Source: Streptomyces sp. NBC_00442 (lineage in GTDB: Bacteria > Actinomycetota > Actinomycetes > Streptomycetales > Streptomycetaceae). Taken from it: 64,000 nucleotides of DNA. Within the stretch, counting starts at the first letter, position 1. Every line of letters begins with the position of its first letter. The translations under genes and the position numbers were made by a program. The DNA lies in the NCBI RefSeq assembly GCF_036014195.1, contig NZ_CP107918.1:7440001-7504000 (forward strand), given 5' to 3'. Shown here one piece after another: positions 36,926 through 44,821 of the stretch. The notes beneath the pieces are model-generated. The model was not told the origin of the DNA. It saw nothing but the letters and a program-made list of their open reading frames with translations, and ran no database searches.

Positions 36926-37729
36926 ATGGATATCGCGCGCAGGAACAACGTCACCATCACCGGCAACCCGCAGGGACGGCCGGTGGTGCTGGCGCACGGG
37001 TTCGGCTGCGACCAGAACATGTGGCGCCTGACGGTTCCCGCCCTGGCCGACGACTACCGGGTGGTGCTGTTCGACTACGTGGGTTCGGGCCGCTCGGACG
37101 CGTCCGCGTTCTCCGAGGAGCGCTATGGATCGCTGAGCGGTTACGCCCAGGACGTGGTCGAGGTGTGCGAGGAACTCGACCTGCGCGACGCGGTCTTCGT
37201 GGGTCACTCCGTGAGCGCGATGATCGGGGTCCTCGCCGCCGAGCGGGCTCCCGAACGGATCGGCGCGCTGGTGATGGTCGCCCCGTCGCCCCGCTACATC
37301 GACGAGGACGGATACCGCGGCGGGTTCAGCGCCGAGGACATCGACGAGCTCCTCATGTCCCTGGAGTCGAACTATCTCGGATGGTCGGCGGCGATGGCGC
37401 CGGTGATCATGGGGCACGACGACCGGCCCGAGCTCGGTGAGGAACTGAAGAACAGCTTCTGCGCCACCGACCCGGAGATGGCACGCGTCTTCGCCCGGAC
37501 CACCTTCCTGTCCGACTCGCGGGACGACCTGAAGTCCGTGACGGTGCCGACGCTCGTCCTGGAATGCCTCCAGGACGCCATCGCGCCCCGGGAAGTGGGC
37601 GCCTTCGTCCACGCGGCGATTCCCGGCTCGACCCTCGTCACCCTCGACGCGACCGGACATTGCCCCCATCTGTCCGCTCCCGAAGCCACCAACGAAGCGA
37701 TCCGGACCTTCCTGGTCAGCCTGCGATGA
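36926..37729 (+). CDS. RsbQ-like alpha/beta hydrolase
   Basis: 267 residues. It opens MDIARRNNVTITGNPQGRPV and AHGFGCDQNMWR, as in Bacillus RsbQ. The catalytic triad is visible: Ser in VGHSVSAMIG, Asp in CLQDAIAP and His in TGHCPHLSAP. In Bacillus RsbQ hydrolyses or supplies a small ligand that activates the PAS phosphatase RsbP under energy stress. Its stop overlaps the next start by 4 nt (ATGA), so the two are translated together. ATG at 36926 chosen with GAGAGA upstream; an ATG at 36917 is in frame. Confidence 0.85.
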   Translation: MDIARRNNVTITGNPQGRPVVLAHGFGCDQNMWRLTVPALADDYRVVLFDYVGSGRSDASAFSEERYGSLSGYAQDVVEVCEELDLRDAVFVGHSVSAMIGVLAAERAPERIGALVMVAPSPRYIDEDGYRGGFSAEDIDELLMSLESNYLGWSAAMAPVIMGHDDRPELGEELKNSFCATDPEMARVFARTTFLSDSRDDLKSVTVPTLVLECLQDAIAPREVGAFVHAAIPGSTLVTLDATGHCPHLSAPEATNEAIRTFLVSLR

Positions 37730-39039
37730 TGTGCCGCAACGGGGAGTACCCCGACCCACACGGGGCCGACAAGGAGAGAACCGCCGACGCGGCGTTCGCG
37801 GCGCTCCTCGAGGACAGCGCCGACGAACTGTACGAGTGCGCGCCGTGCGGCTATCTCTCGACGCTGATGGACGGCACCATCGCCAAGATCAACACCACGC
37901 TGCTGGAGTGGCTCGGTCTGGAACGCGAGGCGGTGGTGGGCCGGATGCGTTTCACCGACCTGCTGACCGTGGGCGGCAAGCTGTACCACGAGACGCACCT
38001 CGCGCCGCTGCTGCGGATGCAGGGCGAACTCGGCGGCATCGCCCTGGAGATGAAACAGGTCGGCGGCCGCCGCATGCCGGTCCTCGTATCCTCCGCGCTC
38101 AAGCGCGCCGAGGGCGGTGAGCCACTGCTGATCCGTACGACCGTCTTCGACGCCCGGGACCGCCGAGCCTACGAAGAGGAGCTCCTGCGCGGCCGCAAGG
38201 CGGCGGAAGTCGCACGCAAGCAGGCCGAAGAGGCTCGCAACCAGGCGGAGGCCCACCGTGCCCGCCTTCAGGACGCCCTCGCCGTGCTCCAGCAGTCCCT
38301 GCTTCCCGACACCCTGCCGAAGGTCGCCGGGATGGAGACGGCCGCCTACTACCACACCGCACACCCGGAGCGGCTCGGCGGCGACTTCTACGACGTCTTC
38401 CCCATCGGCGGAAACCGGTTCGGCTTCTTCCTCGGAGACGTGTGCGGCAAGGGCCCCCAGGCCGCGGCCGTCACCTCCCTGACCCGCTACACGCTGCGTG
38501 CCGCCGCCCTCCACGACCCGGACCCGGTCTCCGCGCTGTCCACGCTCAACACCGTGCTCCACGCCCGCTACACCGGAGGGGGCGATCCGCGGTACTGCAC
38601 CGCCGTCGTCGGCACCCTGGAGCCCGACCCCGAGACGGGCAACGTCGCCGTCCACCTGGCCTCCGGCGGCCACCCTCCGGTCATCATCGCGAGGGCCGAC
38701 GGCACGGCGGACTTCCTGCCCACGCCGGGCGGTCTCCTGGTGGGCATCCTGCCCGAGGCCCGCTTCACGGCCGCCAGGAGCGTACTCACCCCCGGCGACA
38801 CGCTCCTGCTCTACACCGACGGCATCACGGAGGCCCGCACCAGCGCGGACCGCAGCAGCCTGTACGGGGACGAGGCCCTGCTCGCCTTCGCGGCCGGCCA
38901 CGCGGGCAAGCCGCCCGACGCCGTCATCCAGGCCCTGACCGGCCTCCTGAACAGTTTCGGCGAAGGCCTCGACGACGACACCGCCCTGCTCGCCCTCGGA
39001 GTCCCCGCCGCCGACCCGCAGACGAGAAGCCCAGAATGA
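37726..39039 (+). CDS. RsbP-like PAS-PP2C (SpoIIE) serine phosphatase
   Basis: 437 residues. N-terminal PAS domain (about 30-140; APCGYLSTLMDGTIAKINTT, LLEWLGLEREAVVG), a coiled-coil linker (about 148-190; KAAEVARKQAEEARNQAEAH) and a SpoIIE-type PP2C domain (about 195-425). Metal Asp motifs are present: LGGDFYDVFPI, FFLGDVCGKGP and LDDDTALLAL. It should dephosphorylate a STAS anti-anti-sigma factor, very likely the next gene. ATGA overlaps link it with the genes on both sides. Confidence 0.88.
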   Translation: MMCRNGEYPDPHGADKERTADAAFAALLEDSADELYECAPCGYLSTLMDGTIAKINTTLLEWLGLEREAVVGRMRFTDLLTVGGKLYHETHLAPLLRMQGELGGIALEMKQVGGRRMPVLVSSALKRAEGGEPLLIRTTVFDARDRRAYEEELLRGRKAAEVARKQAEEARNQAEAHRARLQDALAVLQQSLLPDTLPKVAGMETAAYYHTAHPERLGGDFYDVFPIGGNRFGFFLGDVCGKGPQAAAVTSLTRYTLRAAALHDPDPVSALSTLNTVLHARYTGGGDPRYCTAVVGTLEPDPETGNVAVHLASGGHPPVIIARADGTADFLPTPGGLLVGILPEARFTAARSVLTPGDTLLLYTDGITEARTSADRSSLYGDEALLAFAAGHAGKPPDAVIQALTGLLNSFGEGLDDDTALLALGVPAADPQTRSPE

Positions 39040-39374
39040 GCCCACTGACGATCACCTCCCGAGACTCCGCGACCGGTCCCGTCCTGTCGGTCTCCGGCGA
39101 CCTCGACTACGCCAGCGCCGCCGGACTCCGTGACCTGCTCCCCACGATCGCCCTCAAGCCCGGCCAGCGCCTCGTCCTCGACCTGGGGGGCATGGACTTC
39201 TGCGATTCCAGCGGAGTCAGCGCCCTGATCGCCTCCCACAACCACGCCCAGGCGGCCCAAGCCCATCTGGCGCTCGCGGCCGTGCCCGCCAACACCCTGC
39301 GTGTGCTGCGCATCGTCGGCCTTGACCAGATCTTCCCGCTCTACCCCGACAGTGCCACGGCCACCTGCGCCTGA
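39036..39374 (+). CDS. STAS-domain anti-sigma-factor antagonist (RsbV-like)
   Basis: 112 residues forming one STAS domain. LVLDLGGMDFCDSSGVSALI includes the phosphorylatable serine (DSSG). In its unphosphorylated form it should bind an RsbW-type kinase and free a sigma factor. The start overlaps the phosphatase stop (ATGA), making a three-gene coupled operon. No RsbW-like anti-sigma kinase is in the window; the SigB-type factor at 23.1 kb is a possible end target. Confidence 0.88.
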   Translation: MSPLTITSRDSATGPVLSVSGDLDYASAAGLRDLLPTIALKPGQRLVLDLGGMDFCDSSGVSALIASHNHAQAAQAHLALAAVPANTLRVLRIVGLDQIFPLYPDSATATCA

Positions 39375-39576
39375 CGGCAACAAGGCCTGCGGACAGGGGA
39401 GTTGGCCTTGCGAAGCCGATGCGCCGACGGCGCGGACGCCGCTGGTGCCCCGACCGGAAACGATCACCGGCTTGGCCGAGTGGACTTGCCCCGGTTGGAT
39501 GTGACGAGACGTCCGGAGCGAGAAGGGCATCCGCCGGAGTGGGCGACCACTCAAGGCCGCGGCCTGACGCCCCGCC

Positions 39577-39867
39577 TCAGCTGAGGATCTCGGCCGCCTT
39601 GGTCATCGGTCCTCCTTCGTCACCAGTGTTCAACGTTCCCGTCGGCTCGAGCAACAGGATCGCGGTCTCCTCGTCGGCCAGGGTGCGGTGTTCGAGTCCA
39701 CGGGGAACTACGAACAGCTCGCCGGGGTCCAACACGACATCGCCATCCCGGAGCTGGATGGTGAGCCGCCCACTGATGACCAGGATCAATTCATCGGGTG
39801 CCTCATGGGTGTGCCAGACGAACCCGCCTTTCAGTTTGGCCAGCTTGACCTCGTAGTCGTTGAGCAC
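39577..39867 (-). CDS. Cupin protein, probably 5'-truncated
   Basis: 96 residues: a single cupin barrel with metal-type motif FVWHTHEAPDELILVISG and second motif VVLDPGELFVVPRGLEHRTL. Related proteins usually begin about 20 residues earlier, but here homology stops at KVAVLNDYEV and turns into AraC-gene sequence of the opposite strand. GTG at 39867 has AGGAAGG 5 nt upstream, so a shortened product is possible. Metal ligands (His, His, Glu, His) are kept. Confidence 0.65.
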   Translation of the reverse strand: MLNDYEVKLAKLKGGFVWHTHEAPDELILVISGRLTIQLRDGDVVLDPGELFVVPRGLEHRTLADEETAILLLEPTGTLNTGDEGGPMTKAAEILS

Positions 39868-40516
39868 CGCCACCTTCCTCTGCGTCCACAGCCTGCTGCC
39901 TCCCGGCGTCCCCCACGACGGTCGGACCGTCACCGCGTCCGGGTTCCGCAAGCGCAACCTCTCCCTTGGCGGCTCCGTACTCCCGCAGGGTTTGGCCGGC
40001 CGTGCGGTGGATGCTCCCGTCTTCGACGACGGGATGCTGCGCTGTCGGATCGACCAGCTGCACACGGCTCTCATCCATGCCGGAGACGGGTTCGAAGCTG
40101 AGTCCCGCCTGTCGTTCATCCGAGAACGACTCCGCTTCCACCTCGCGGGGCTCCAGCCCCGCGCACCCGGGCGTGAGGCAAACCGGCTCGCCGTTGAGCT
40201 GCGGGAACTACTGGACTCGCGGACCCACTCCGGCCTTTCCCTGCACGAGGCCGCGGCCACCCTGCATGCCCATCCCACCCACCTGATCCGCTGCTTGAAG
40301 CAGACATACGGCCTTCCGCCACACGCCTACCTCACCGGCGAGCGGATCGAACACGCACGCCGCCTTCTCCTCGACGGCCACCGGCCCGTCGAGGTCGCCG
40401 CACCCGTGGGAATGCACGACCAAGCCCACTTGAACCGACACTTCACACGCCACGTTGGCACCACGCCGGCGCGTTACCAGCGCACTCGCACCCGTTCTTA
40501 CGCGACTACCGCCTGA
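39860..40516 (+). pseudogene. AraC-family regulator lacking most of its N-terminal cupin domain
   Basis: The C-terminal AraC DNA-binding domain is complete: GLSLHEAAATLHAHPTHLIRC and PHAYLTGERIEHARRLLLDG with the second helix-turn-helix DQAHLNRHFTRHVGTTPARY. Before it only the end of the AraC-binding cupin domain remains (SLLPPGVPHDGRTVTASGFR, about codon 10 on). The usual 60 or so preceding residues and the gene's promoter are gone; sequence upstream of 39889 belongs to the divergent cupin gene. Probably non-functional, although a GTG at 39860 could start a short protein. Confidence 0.65.
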
Positions 40517-40597
40517 GCCTGCATCGGATGCTCGTATCCGAACGCCCCGACAGCCCCAACTCGGAGATCAACCCGGCGAACCCATGCGGTCGGAGCG

Positions 40598-41824
40598 CTA
40601 GTGCGACACGACGTCCTTGCCGCCCGCCACGATGTCCTTGACGAACACGATCCCGTCCGTCGTCGCCAAGTGGGCCGGATCGAACGGCGCGTAGCCGAAC
40701 CAGGGGGACACCCGGGGCGTCGGCGGTGTGGTGGCGAGGGCGGCGGCGAGTCGCCGGGCGTCCACGACGCAACGGTCCTCGGGCAGGCCGTACAGCAGCC
40801 CTTCGAGAGTGGCCGGCGGCGGGACGTCCACGCCTTGGTGCCGGATCGTGCCGAGCGCCGTGGCGAGGAAGGCGTAGTCCGTGCCCATCCGGGCGCTCAC
40901 CAGAGCGCCCGCGCTCCACCACTCCAGCGGCGCCCCACCCATCCGCATCGTGCTCAAGTCCCGCTGGAGATGGGCGTTGTGGGCATGGACCAGGGCCGGT
41001 CCGCGTTCGGCCACGGCGGTGAGGTTGTCCGCCATCATCCGGCCGCGCAGGGCGACGAGACGGGTCATACGGCTCGGTGCCGGGTCGGCCATCCAGTAGT
41101 GGTAGCGCAACAGGCCGGTGGCGGTGCGCCCGAACAGGCGGGCCCTGTCCCAGGCATCCCGAGACGTCGCAGTCATCAGGTGCGGCGTCTGTTCGTCGAA
41201 GAGCGCCACCAGGTCATCGGCGAGCAGCCGCAACTCCTTGGCCCGGACCGACCGTCCGACGGACCGGGCCGGGTCCCTCATCGCGGCAGGTTCGCTCCAC
41301 GGGTCGTCGGCGCCGAGCAGCCGGTCGAGCGTTTCCTCCGTGCAGGGGAGCAGATCCGCGTTCACATGGGCGAGCAGATAACCGTGGAGCGCGGTGAGGG
41401 CCTGGCGAGGGCTCGCGGCCCCGGTCATTTCCAGGGGGCCGTCCATGCCCGCGAAGCGCAGCCGTTCGGACCGGGGGCGGCCGTCGTTGAACGCGCGCAT
41501 CCACCGCACCAGTTCGCGGTTGGCGTCGGAGCCGTTGAACCACTCGTGGCTGAACCCGCGCGCCATGACGTCGTCGAGCGTGCCTGTGCCGGAGGTGACG
41601 TAGTCGTCCACCAGCAGGCCCCGCACGCAGTCGCTCTCGATCGCGATCGTTCGGTAGCCCTCCTGCTCGACGAGGTGCCGGAAGAGCTCGTTGCGCAGGC
41701 CGAGCAGGGTGGCCTCCCCGTGTGTGGGTTCGCCCAGGGCGAGCAGCCGGGGCCGGCCCGGGAGCAGCCCCATGACGGCGGCCGCATCCACGGCCTGGAC
41801 GGTGTCCTTGATGTCGATTGCCAT
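40598..41824 (-). CDS. Erythromycin-esterase family protein
   Basis: 408 residues. The family motifs are RLLALGEPTHGEATLLGLRN near the N-terminus, then RTIAIESDCVRGLLVDDYV, and VHAHNAHLQRD in the C-terminal half. Members include EreA/EreB macrolide esterases and succinoglycan-related enzymes; many Streptomyces paralogues do not act on macrolides. ATG at 41824 sits directly beside a perfect palindrome shared with the divergent MerR gene and has no ribosome site, so the mRNA may be leaderless. An in-frame GTG at 41848 would lie beyond that operator and is less likely. Confidence 0.8.
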   Translation of the reverse strand: MAIDIKDTVQAVDAAAVMGLLPGRPRLLALGEPTHGEATLLGLRNELFRHLVEQEGYRTIAIESDCVRGLLVDDYVTSGTGTLDDVMARGFSHEWFNGSDANRELVRWMRAFNDGRPRSERLRFAGMDGPLEMTGAASPRQALTALHGYLLAHVNADLLPCTEETLDRLLGADDPWSEPAAMRDPARSVGRSVRAKELRLLADDLVALFDEQTPHLMTATSRDAWDRARLFGRTATGLLRYHYWMADPAPSRMTRLVALRGRMMADNLTAVAERGPALVHAHNAHLQRDLSTMRMGGAPLEWWSAGALVSARMGTDYAFLATALGTIRHQGVDVPPPATLEGLLYGLPEDRCVVDARRLAAALATTPPTPRVSPWFGYAPFDPAHLATTDGIVFVKDIVAGGKDVVSH

Positions 41825-41826
41825 GC

Positions 41827-41846
41827 GTTCAACGGTATCGTTGAAC
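41827..41846. promoter_or_regulatory. Perfect MerR-type operator between divergent genes
   Basis: GTTCAACG-GTAT-CGTTGAAC: perfect 8-bp arms around a 4-nt spacer, 2 nt from the esterase ATG and 36 nt from the merR ATG. On the minus strand GATACCGT lies within it as a possible -10. It probably controls both genes through the adjacent MerR protein. Confidence 0.65.
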
Positions 41847-41882
41847 ACTCGGTGGAAACTTTTGCGCTATATCGTCGGTGGT

Positions 41883-42629
41883 ATGGGGAAGAACCTTAAA
41901 AGTGGTGGTCGGCTGAGGCCGGTGGATCTGGCGCGCGGTCACGGTCTCTCCACGCAAGCGGTCAGGAACTACGAGGAGGCCGGGATCCTGCCGGCCGCCG
42001 AGCGCACGCCCCACGGCTACCGCGTCTACGCGCCCGTGCACGCGGCGGCTCTGCGTGCGTTCCTCGCGCTGGTGCCCGGCCATGGCCACGGCAGGGCCAC
42101 GTCGATCATGCGGGCGGTGAACGAGGGATCGTGCGAGGCGGCGTACCGGCTCATCGACGAAAGCCACGCACAGCTCCTCGACGACCGTCGGACCCTCCGG
42201 GCCGTGGAGAGCGCTCTGCGCGATCTGGGGCCGGTCGTGTCCGAACCCCTCCCCGCGGCCGGGCGGGCCGCGGTGTCGGGGCCCGGCGGCCTGTTCATCG
42301 GGCCGCTGGCGGAGCAGCTCGGAATCGGCCCGGCGACGCTGCGCAAGTGGGAGGACGCCGGGCTGGTCCGCCCGCACCGCGATCCGCTGACCGGGTACCG
42401 CGTCTATGACGAGGCCGCCGTTCGGGACGCCCGCATGACCCATCAACTCCGGCACGGCGGCTACCTGTTGGAGCAGATCGCCCCGTTGATCACCCAAGTG
42501 CGCTCGGTCGGCGGCACGGAACCGCTGGAGGCCGCGCTGACCGGGTGGCACGACCGGCTGTCCGCACGAGGGCGGGCGATGCTGGCCGGCGCCGCACAGT
42601 TGGACGCCTACCTTCGCAGCCGCGGCTGA
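41883..42629 (+). CDS. MerR-family regulator with two helix-turn-helix domains (TioE-like)
   Basis: 248 residues. The first winged helix has VDLARGHGLSTQAVRNYEEA, then GILPAAERTPHGYRVY (residues 14-50). A second one has LAEQLGIGPATLRKWEDAGL and RDPLTGYRVYDEAAVRDAR (about 142-182). Two MerR-like units in one chain mark the TioE subgroup, first noted in an antibiotic cluster. It diverges from the erythromycin-esterase gene and a perfect palindrome lies between them. The start GGTATGGGGAAG lacks a clear ribosome site. Confidence 0.85.
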   Translation: MGKNLKSGGRLRPVDLARGHGLSTQAVRNYEEAGILPAAERTPHGYRVYAPVHAAALRAFLALVPGHGHGRATSIMRAVNEGSCEAAYRLIDESHAQLLDDRRTLRAVESALRDLGPVVSEPLPAAGRAAVSGPGGLFIGPLAEQLGIGPATLRKWEDAGLVRPHRDPLTGYRVYDEAAVRDARMTHQLRHGGYLLEQIAPLITQVRSVGGTEPLEAALTGWHDRLSARGRAMLAGAAQLDAYLRSRG

Positions 42630-42659
42630 CGGCGCGGCGGGTCCGCCCGAGGGATCCCG

Positions 42660-43706
42660 TCAGTTGTCCTTCACCAGCCGTATCACGGGAGTGAAGATCA
42701 GCCCTGCCATGAGGAGCCAGCCGCCCAGCTGCCAGAAGGACTGCAGACCGTTGGGCGGGAGGCCCGACAGGGCGGCCGAGTAGCCGTAGGCCGAGCCCAG
42801 GACGACGCAGGCGCTGACGGTCTGTGTGACGGGTGACCACGCGAGTTCGCGCAGCATGTCGTCGTCGTCGATGCACAGCGCGAAGATGAAGACCCAGGGC
42901 AGCATGCACACCCCGAAGATCATGGCGGTCAGCCCCCGTATGTCGCCGTCGATGCCACCCTGGAACAGGTCTACCTCCCACTTTCCCTGCGCGAGCCGCT
43001 TCAGCTCGGCCGGGGGACCCGCATAGGCGCCGAGGGCGGGCTTGGACGGCGCCCACATCACGGCCATCCGCGCGCCGGCCTTGAGCGGCTCCGAGGTGCG
43101 GACGGGGCCGGCGGGCAGCGGGTCGGCGCTGCCGGGCACCGAGACACGCAGCTTGCTGTAGTAGCCCACCACGAGGTCGGCCCTGTCGTCGTCGTACTCC
43201 TTCCTGACCACCTCGGGCTGTCCCGTCACCGTCGCGATCGTCACTTCGGCGCCGGCCCTCTGAAGGGCCGCGGGCAGGCTGTTCTGTCCGGGCAGGCCGG
43301 GCAGGGTGATGGCGGTCAGTGACGCCGCCAGGAGTGCGAAGTTGGCGAGCAGTTGGCGGATCTTGTTCCACCCCTCCGACCCGTCGGGCACGCCTTGCAG
43401 GATCTCCCGCACGAGCCGGATGTCCTGGCCCTGCTTCCAGAGTCTGTCCTCGGGCATGGCGGCGAGCCGAGCCGTGCGGCTCCCGTACGCCCGCCGGATC
43501 CACAGCAGTGCCGCCCGCGCGACGGCCGAACCGGCCGCCGTCCACATGCAGATGAGGACACCGGTGTGCGGCGCGGGCTCGGAGTCGATGCCCAGGGCCC
43601 AGACGATGCCCACGGCGAGTGCGACATACGTGAGAACAGTGGCCGCGCGCACGGCGTGAGTGAGGGCGGCCGCCGTACGCAGCGTGTGTACCCGGATTTT
43701 GTACAT
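42660..43706 (-). CDS. Membrane protein with extracytoplasmic domain, unknown
   Basis: 348 residues: three N-terminal helices (one ends ATVLTYVALAVGIVWALGI; another is LLANFALLAASLTAITLPGL), a soluble middle domain (about 145-250; VTIATVTGQPEVVRKEYDDD) that would face outside, and three C-terminal helices. The middle domain resembles the short luminal domains of actinobacterial transport-associated proteins but is not recognised. ATG at 43706 with GAGGGAAAG upstream. Convergent with merR (30-bp gap). Confidence 0.6.
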   Translation of the reverse strand: MYKIRVHTLRTAAALTHAVRAATVLTYVALAVGIVWALGIDSEPAPHTGVLICMWTAAGSAVARAALLWIRRAYGSRTARLAAMPEDRLWKQGQDIRLVREILQGVPDGSEGWNKIRQLLANFALLAASLTAITLPGLPGQNSLPAALQRAGAEVTIATVTGQPEVVRKEYDDDRADLVVGYYSKLRVSVPGSADPLPAGPVRTSEPLKAGARMAVMWAPSKPALGAYAGPPAELKRLAQGKWEVDLFQGGIDGDIRGLTAMIFGVCMLPWVFIFALCIDDDDMLRELAWSPVTQTVSACVVLGSAYGYSAALSGLPPNGLQSFWQLGGWLLMAGLIFTPVIRLVKDN

Positions 43707-44009
43707 GAACTTTCCCTCGGCATCGGACAACGCCCGAGTGGGCACGATGCGGGTAAGTGGATCATGAAATAGGCGGAACTGTCGCTTCAGTCGCGGTCCG
43801 GCCGCAGCGGACGGGTGCGGCTGCGGATGCGGTTCCGGGGTGCGCGTTCCACCCCGCGATCGCCTGAGGGCGGTGGCCGTACGGTCGTTGCGACGCGGCC
43901 ATCGGTACTTTGACGAAATTAAGTACGCATCAAGACGTCTTCCCCGCAAGGAAGTTGATGCATACGGTCGCCCTTGTCAGTCGACAGAACAATGTCAAGG
44001 AGGGACAGC
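43707..44009. other. Divergent promoter region, no gene
   Basis: 303 bp. TACTTTGACGAAATTAAG at 43907-43924 is the A/T-richest part and likely holds a promoter for the secreted peptide gene at 44010. Otherwise featureless. Confidence 0.4.
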
Positions 44010-44234
44010 ATGAACCCCAACCTTCGGGCCGCGGCCGCCACGGCCGCGCTCGTCACCGGGCTTCTCGCCGCCGGTGGCGTGGCCAACGCGGCGGAGAGAA
44101 CCGACGCGCAGAACCTTTCCGCGCACATCCAGAAAGCCGTCGTCGCCGAGCAGCAGCTCGGCCCGACGACCGGCGGCCCCATACTCGGCCTCTTCCTGAC
44201 CACCCCCGACGGCGCCGACACCGCGTCCTCCTGA
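44010..44234 (+). CDS. Small secreted protein, unknown
   Basis: 74 residues. The signal peptide is clear: AAAATAALVTGLLAAGGVAN, then AA with cleavage after ANA (about residue 27). The mature part is about 47 residues (ERTDAQNLSAHIQKAVVAEQ and a Gly/Pro segment GPTTGGPILGLFLTTPDG). No cysteines. ATG with AAGGAGGG 6 nt upstream. 19 nt before a cysteine-rich cytosolic protein gene; the two appear to be one operon. Confidence 0.7.
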   Translation: MNPNLRAAAATAALVTGLLAAGGVANAAERTDAQNLSAHIQKAVVAEQQLGPTTGGPILGLFLTTPDGADTASS

Positions 44235-44253
44235 CGCCGCGGAGGCGCGCACC

Positions 44254-44721
44254 GTGGACCGTCAAGGCGAAGACCACATCACCTGGTGCCCGAGCGGTGA
44301 CGCCCACCGCCCGGAATCCGTAGTCCTCGGCGTCAGGTCGGGAGGAAGCGGCCAGGTCGTCTATCTGGACGAGCCCGTGCCGGCGGCGGACGTGCTGCCC
44401 GGCATCCCCGAGGGCATCGCGCCCCACCGGGTGCTCCGGTTCGCCTCGCACTGCACGTCCGCCTGTGCGAACCGGGTGGGTGACGACTGCGGTCTGATCC
44501 AGCGCATCCAGACCCTGCCGTCACCGCGCGAGACGGGCGCCGTGCCGCGGTGCCACCTCCGTCCGCACTGCAAGTGGTGGCATCAGACGGGAGTCGACGC
44601 CTGCCACCGCTGCCCCGCTCTCGCCACGCTCAACTCCGCCGACGACCCACTCGCCGCGCTGGTGGCCGATCCGGCCACGACCGTCGAGCAGTTGGAGGGC
44701 TGGATCGCCGCGGCCGAGTGA
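44254..44721 (+). CDS. Cysteine-rich protein, possible Fe-S or Zn binding, unknown
   Basis: 155 residues with eight cysteines, seven clustered in the second half: SHCTSACANRVGDDCGL (C-x3-C-x7-C), then RCHLRPHCKWWHQTGVDACH and RCP (C-x5-C-x9-C-x2-C). No signal peptide. The spacing suggests two metal sites, for example an Fe-S cluster and a Zn site. N-terminal part is beta-rich (VVLGVRSGGSGQVVYLDEPV). GTG with GGAGG upstream, 19 nt behind the small secreted protein gene. No known family recognised. Confidence 0.55.
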   Translation: MDRQGEDHITWCPSGDAHRPESVVLGVRSGGSGQVVYLDEPVPAADVLPGIPEGIAPHRVLRFASHCTSACANRVGDDCGLIQRIQTLPSPRETGAVPRCHLRPHCKWWHQTGVDACHRCPALATLNSADDPLAALVADPATTVEQLEGWIAAAE

Positions 44722-44772
44722 GACCTCGGCATCGAGCGGGGCTCCGCCGCGCGTGGGCCATCCGTTTCGAGC

Positions 44773-44802
44773 GGACCCCGGCCGTGGGGGCGGCCGGGGC
44801 CC
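44773..44802. terminator. Hairpin between convergent genes
   Basis: 12-bp stem with one mismatch (GGACCCCGGCCG and partner) around a TGGGGG loop, between the cysteine-rich gene (plus) and the DUF2207 gene (minus). Confidence 0.65.
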
Positions 44803-44821
44803 AAGTGGCGTGCAGCGCCGG

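Noticed and set aside
37372..39045. 557-codon minus-strand frame
   Set aside because: Shadow of the RsbP-like gene; no recognisable domains.
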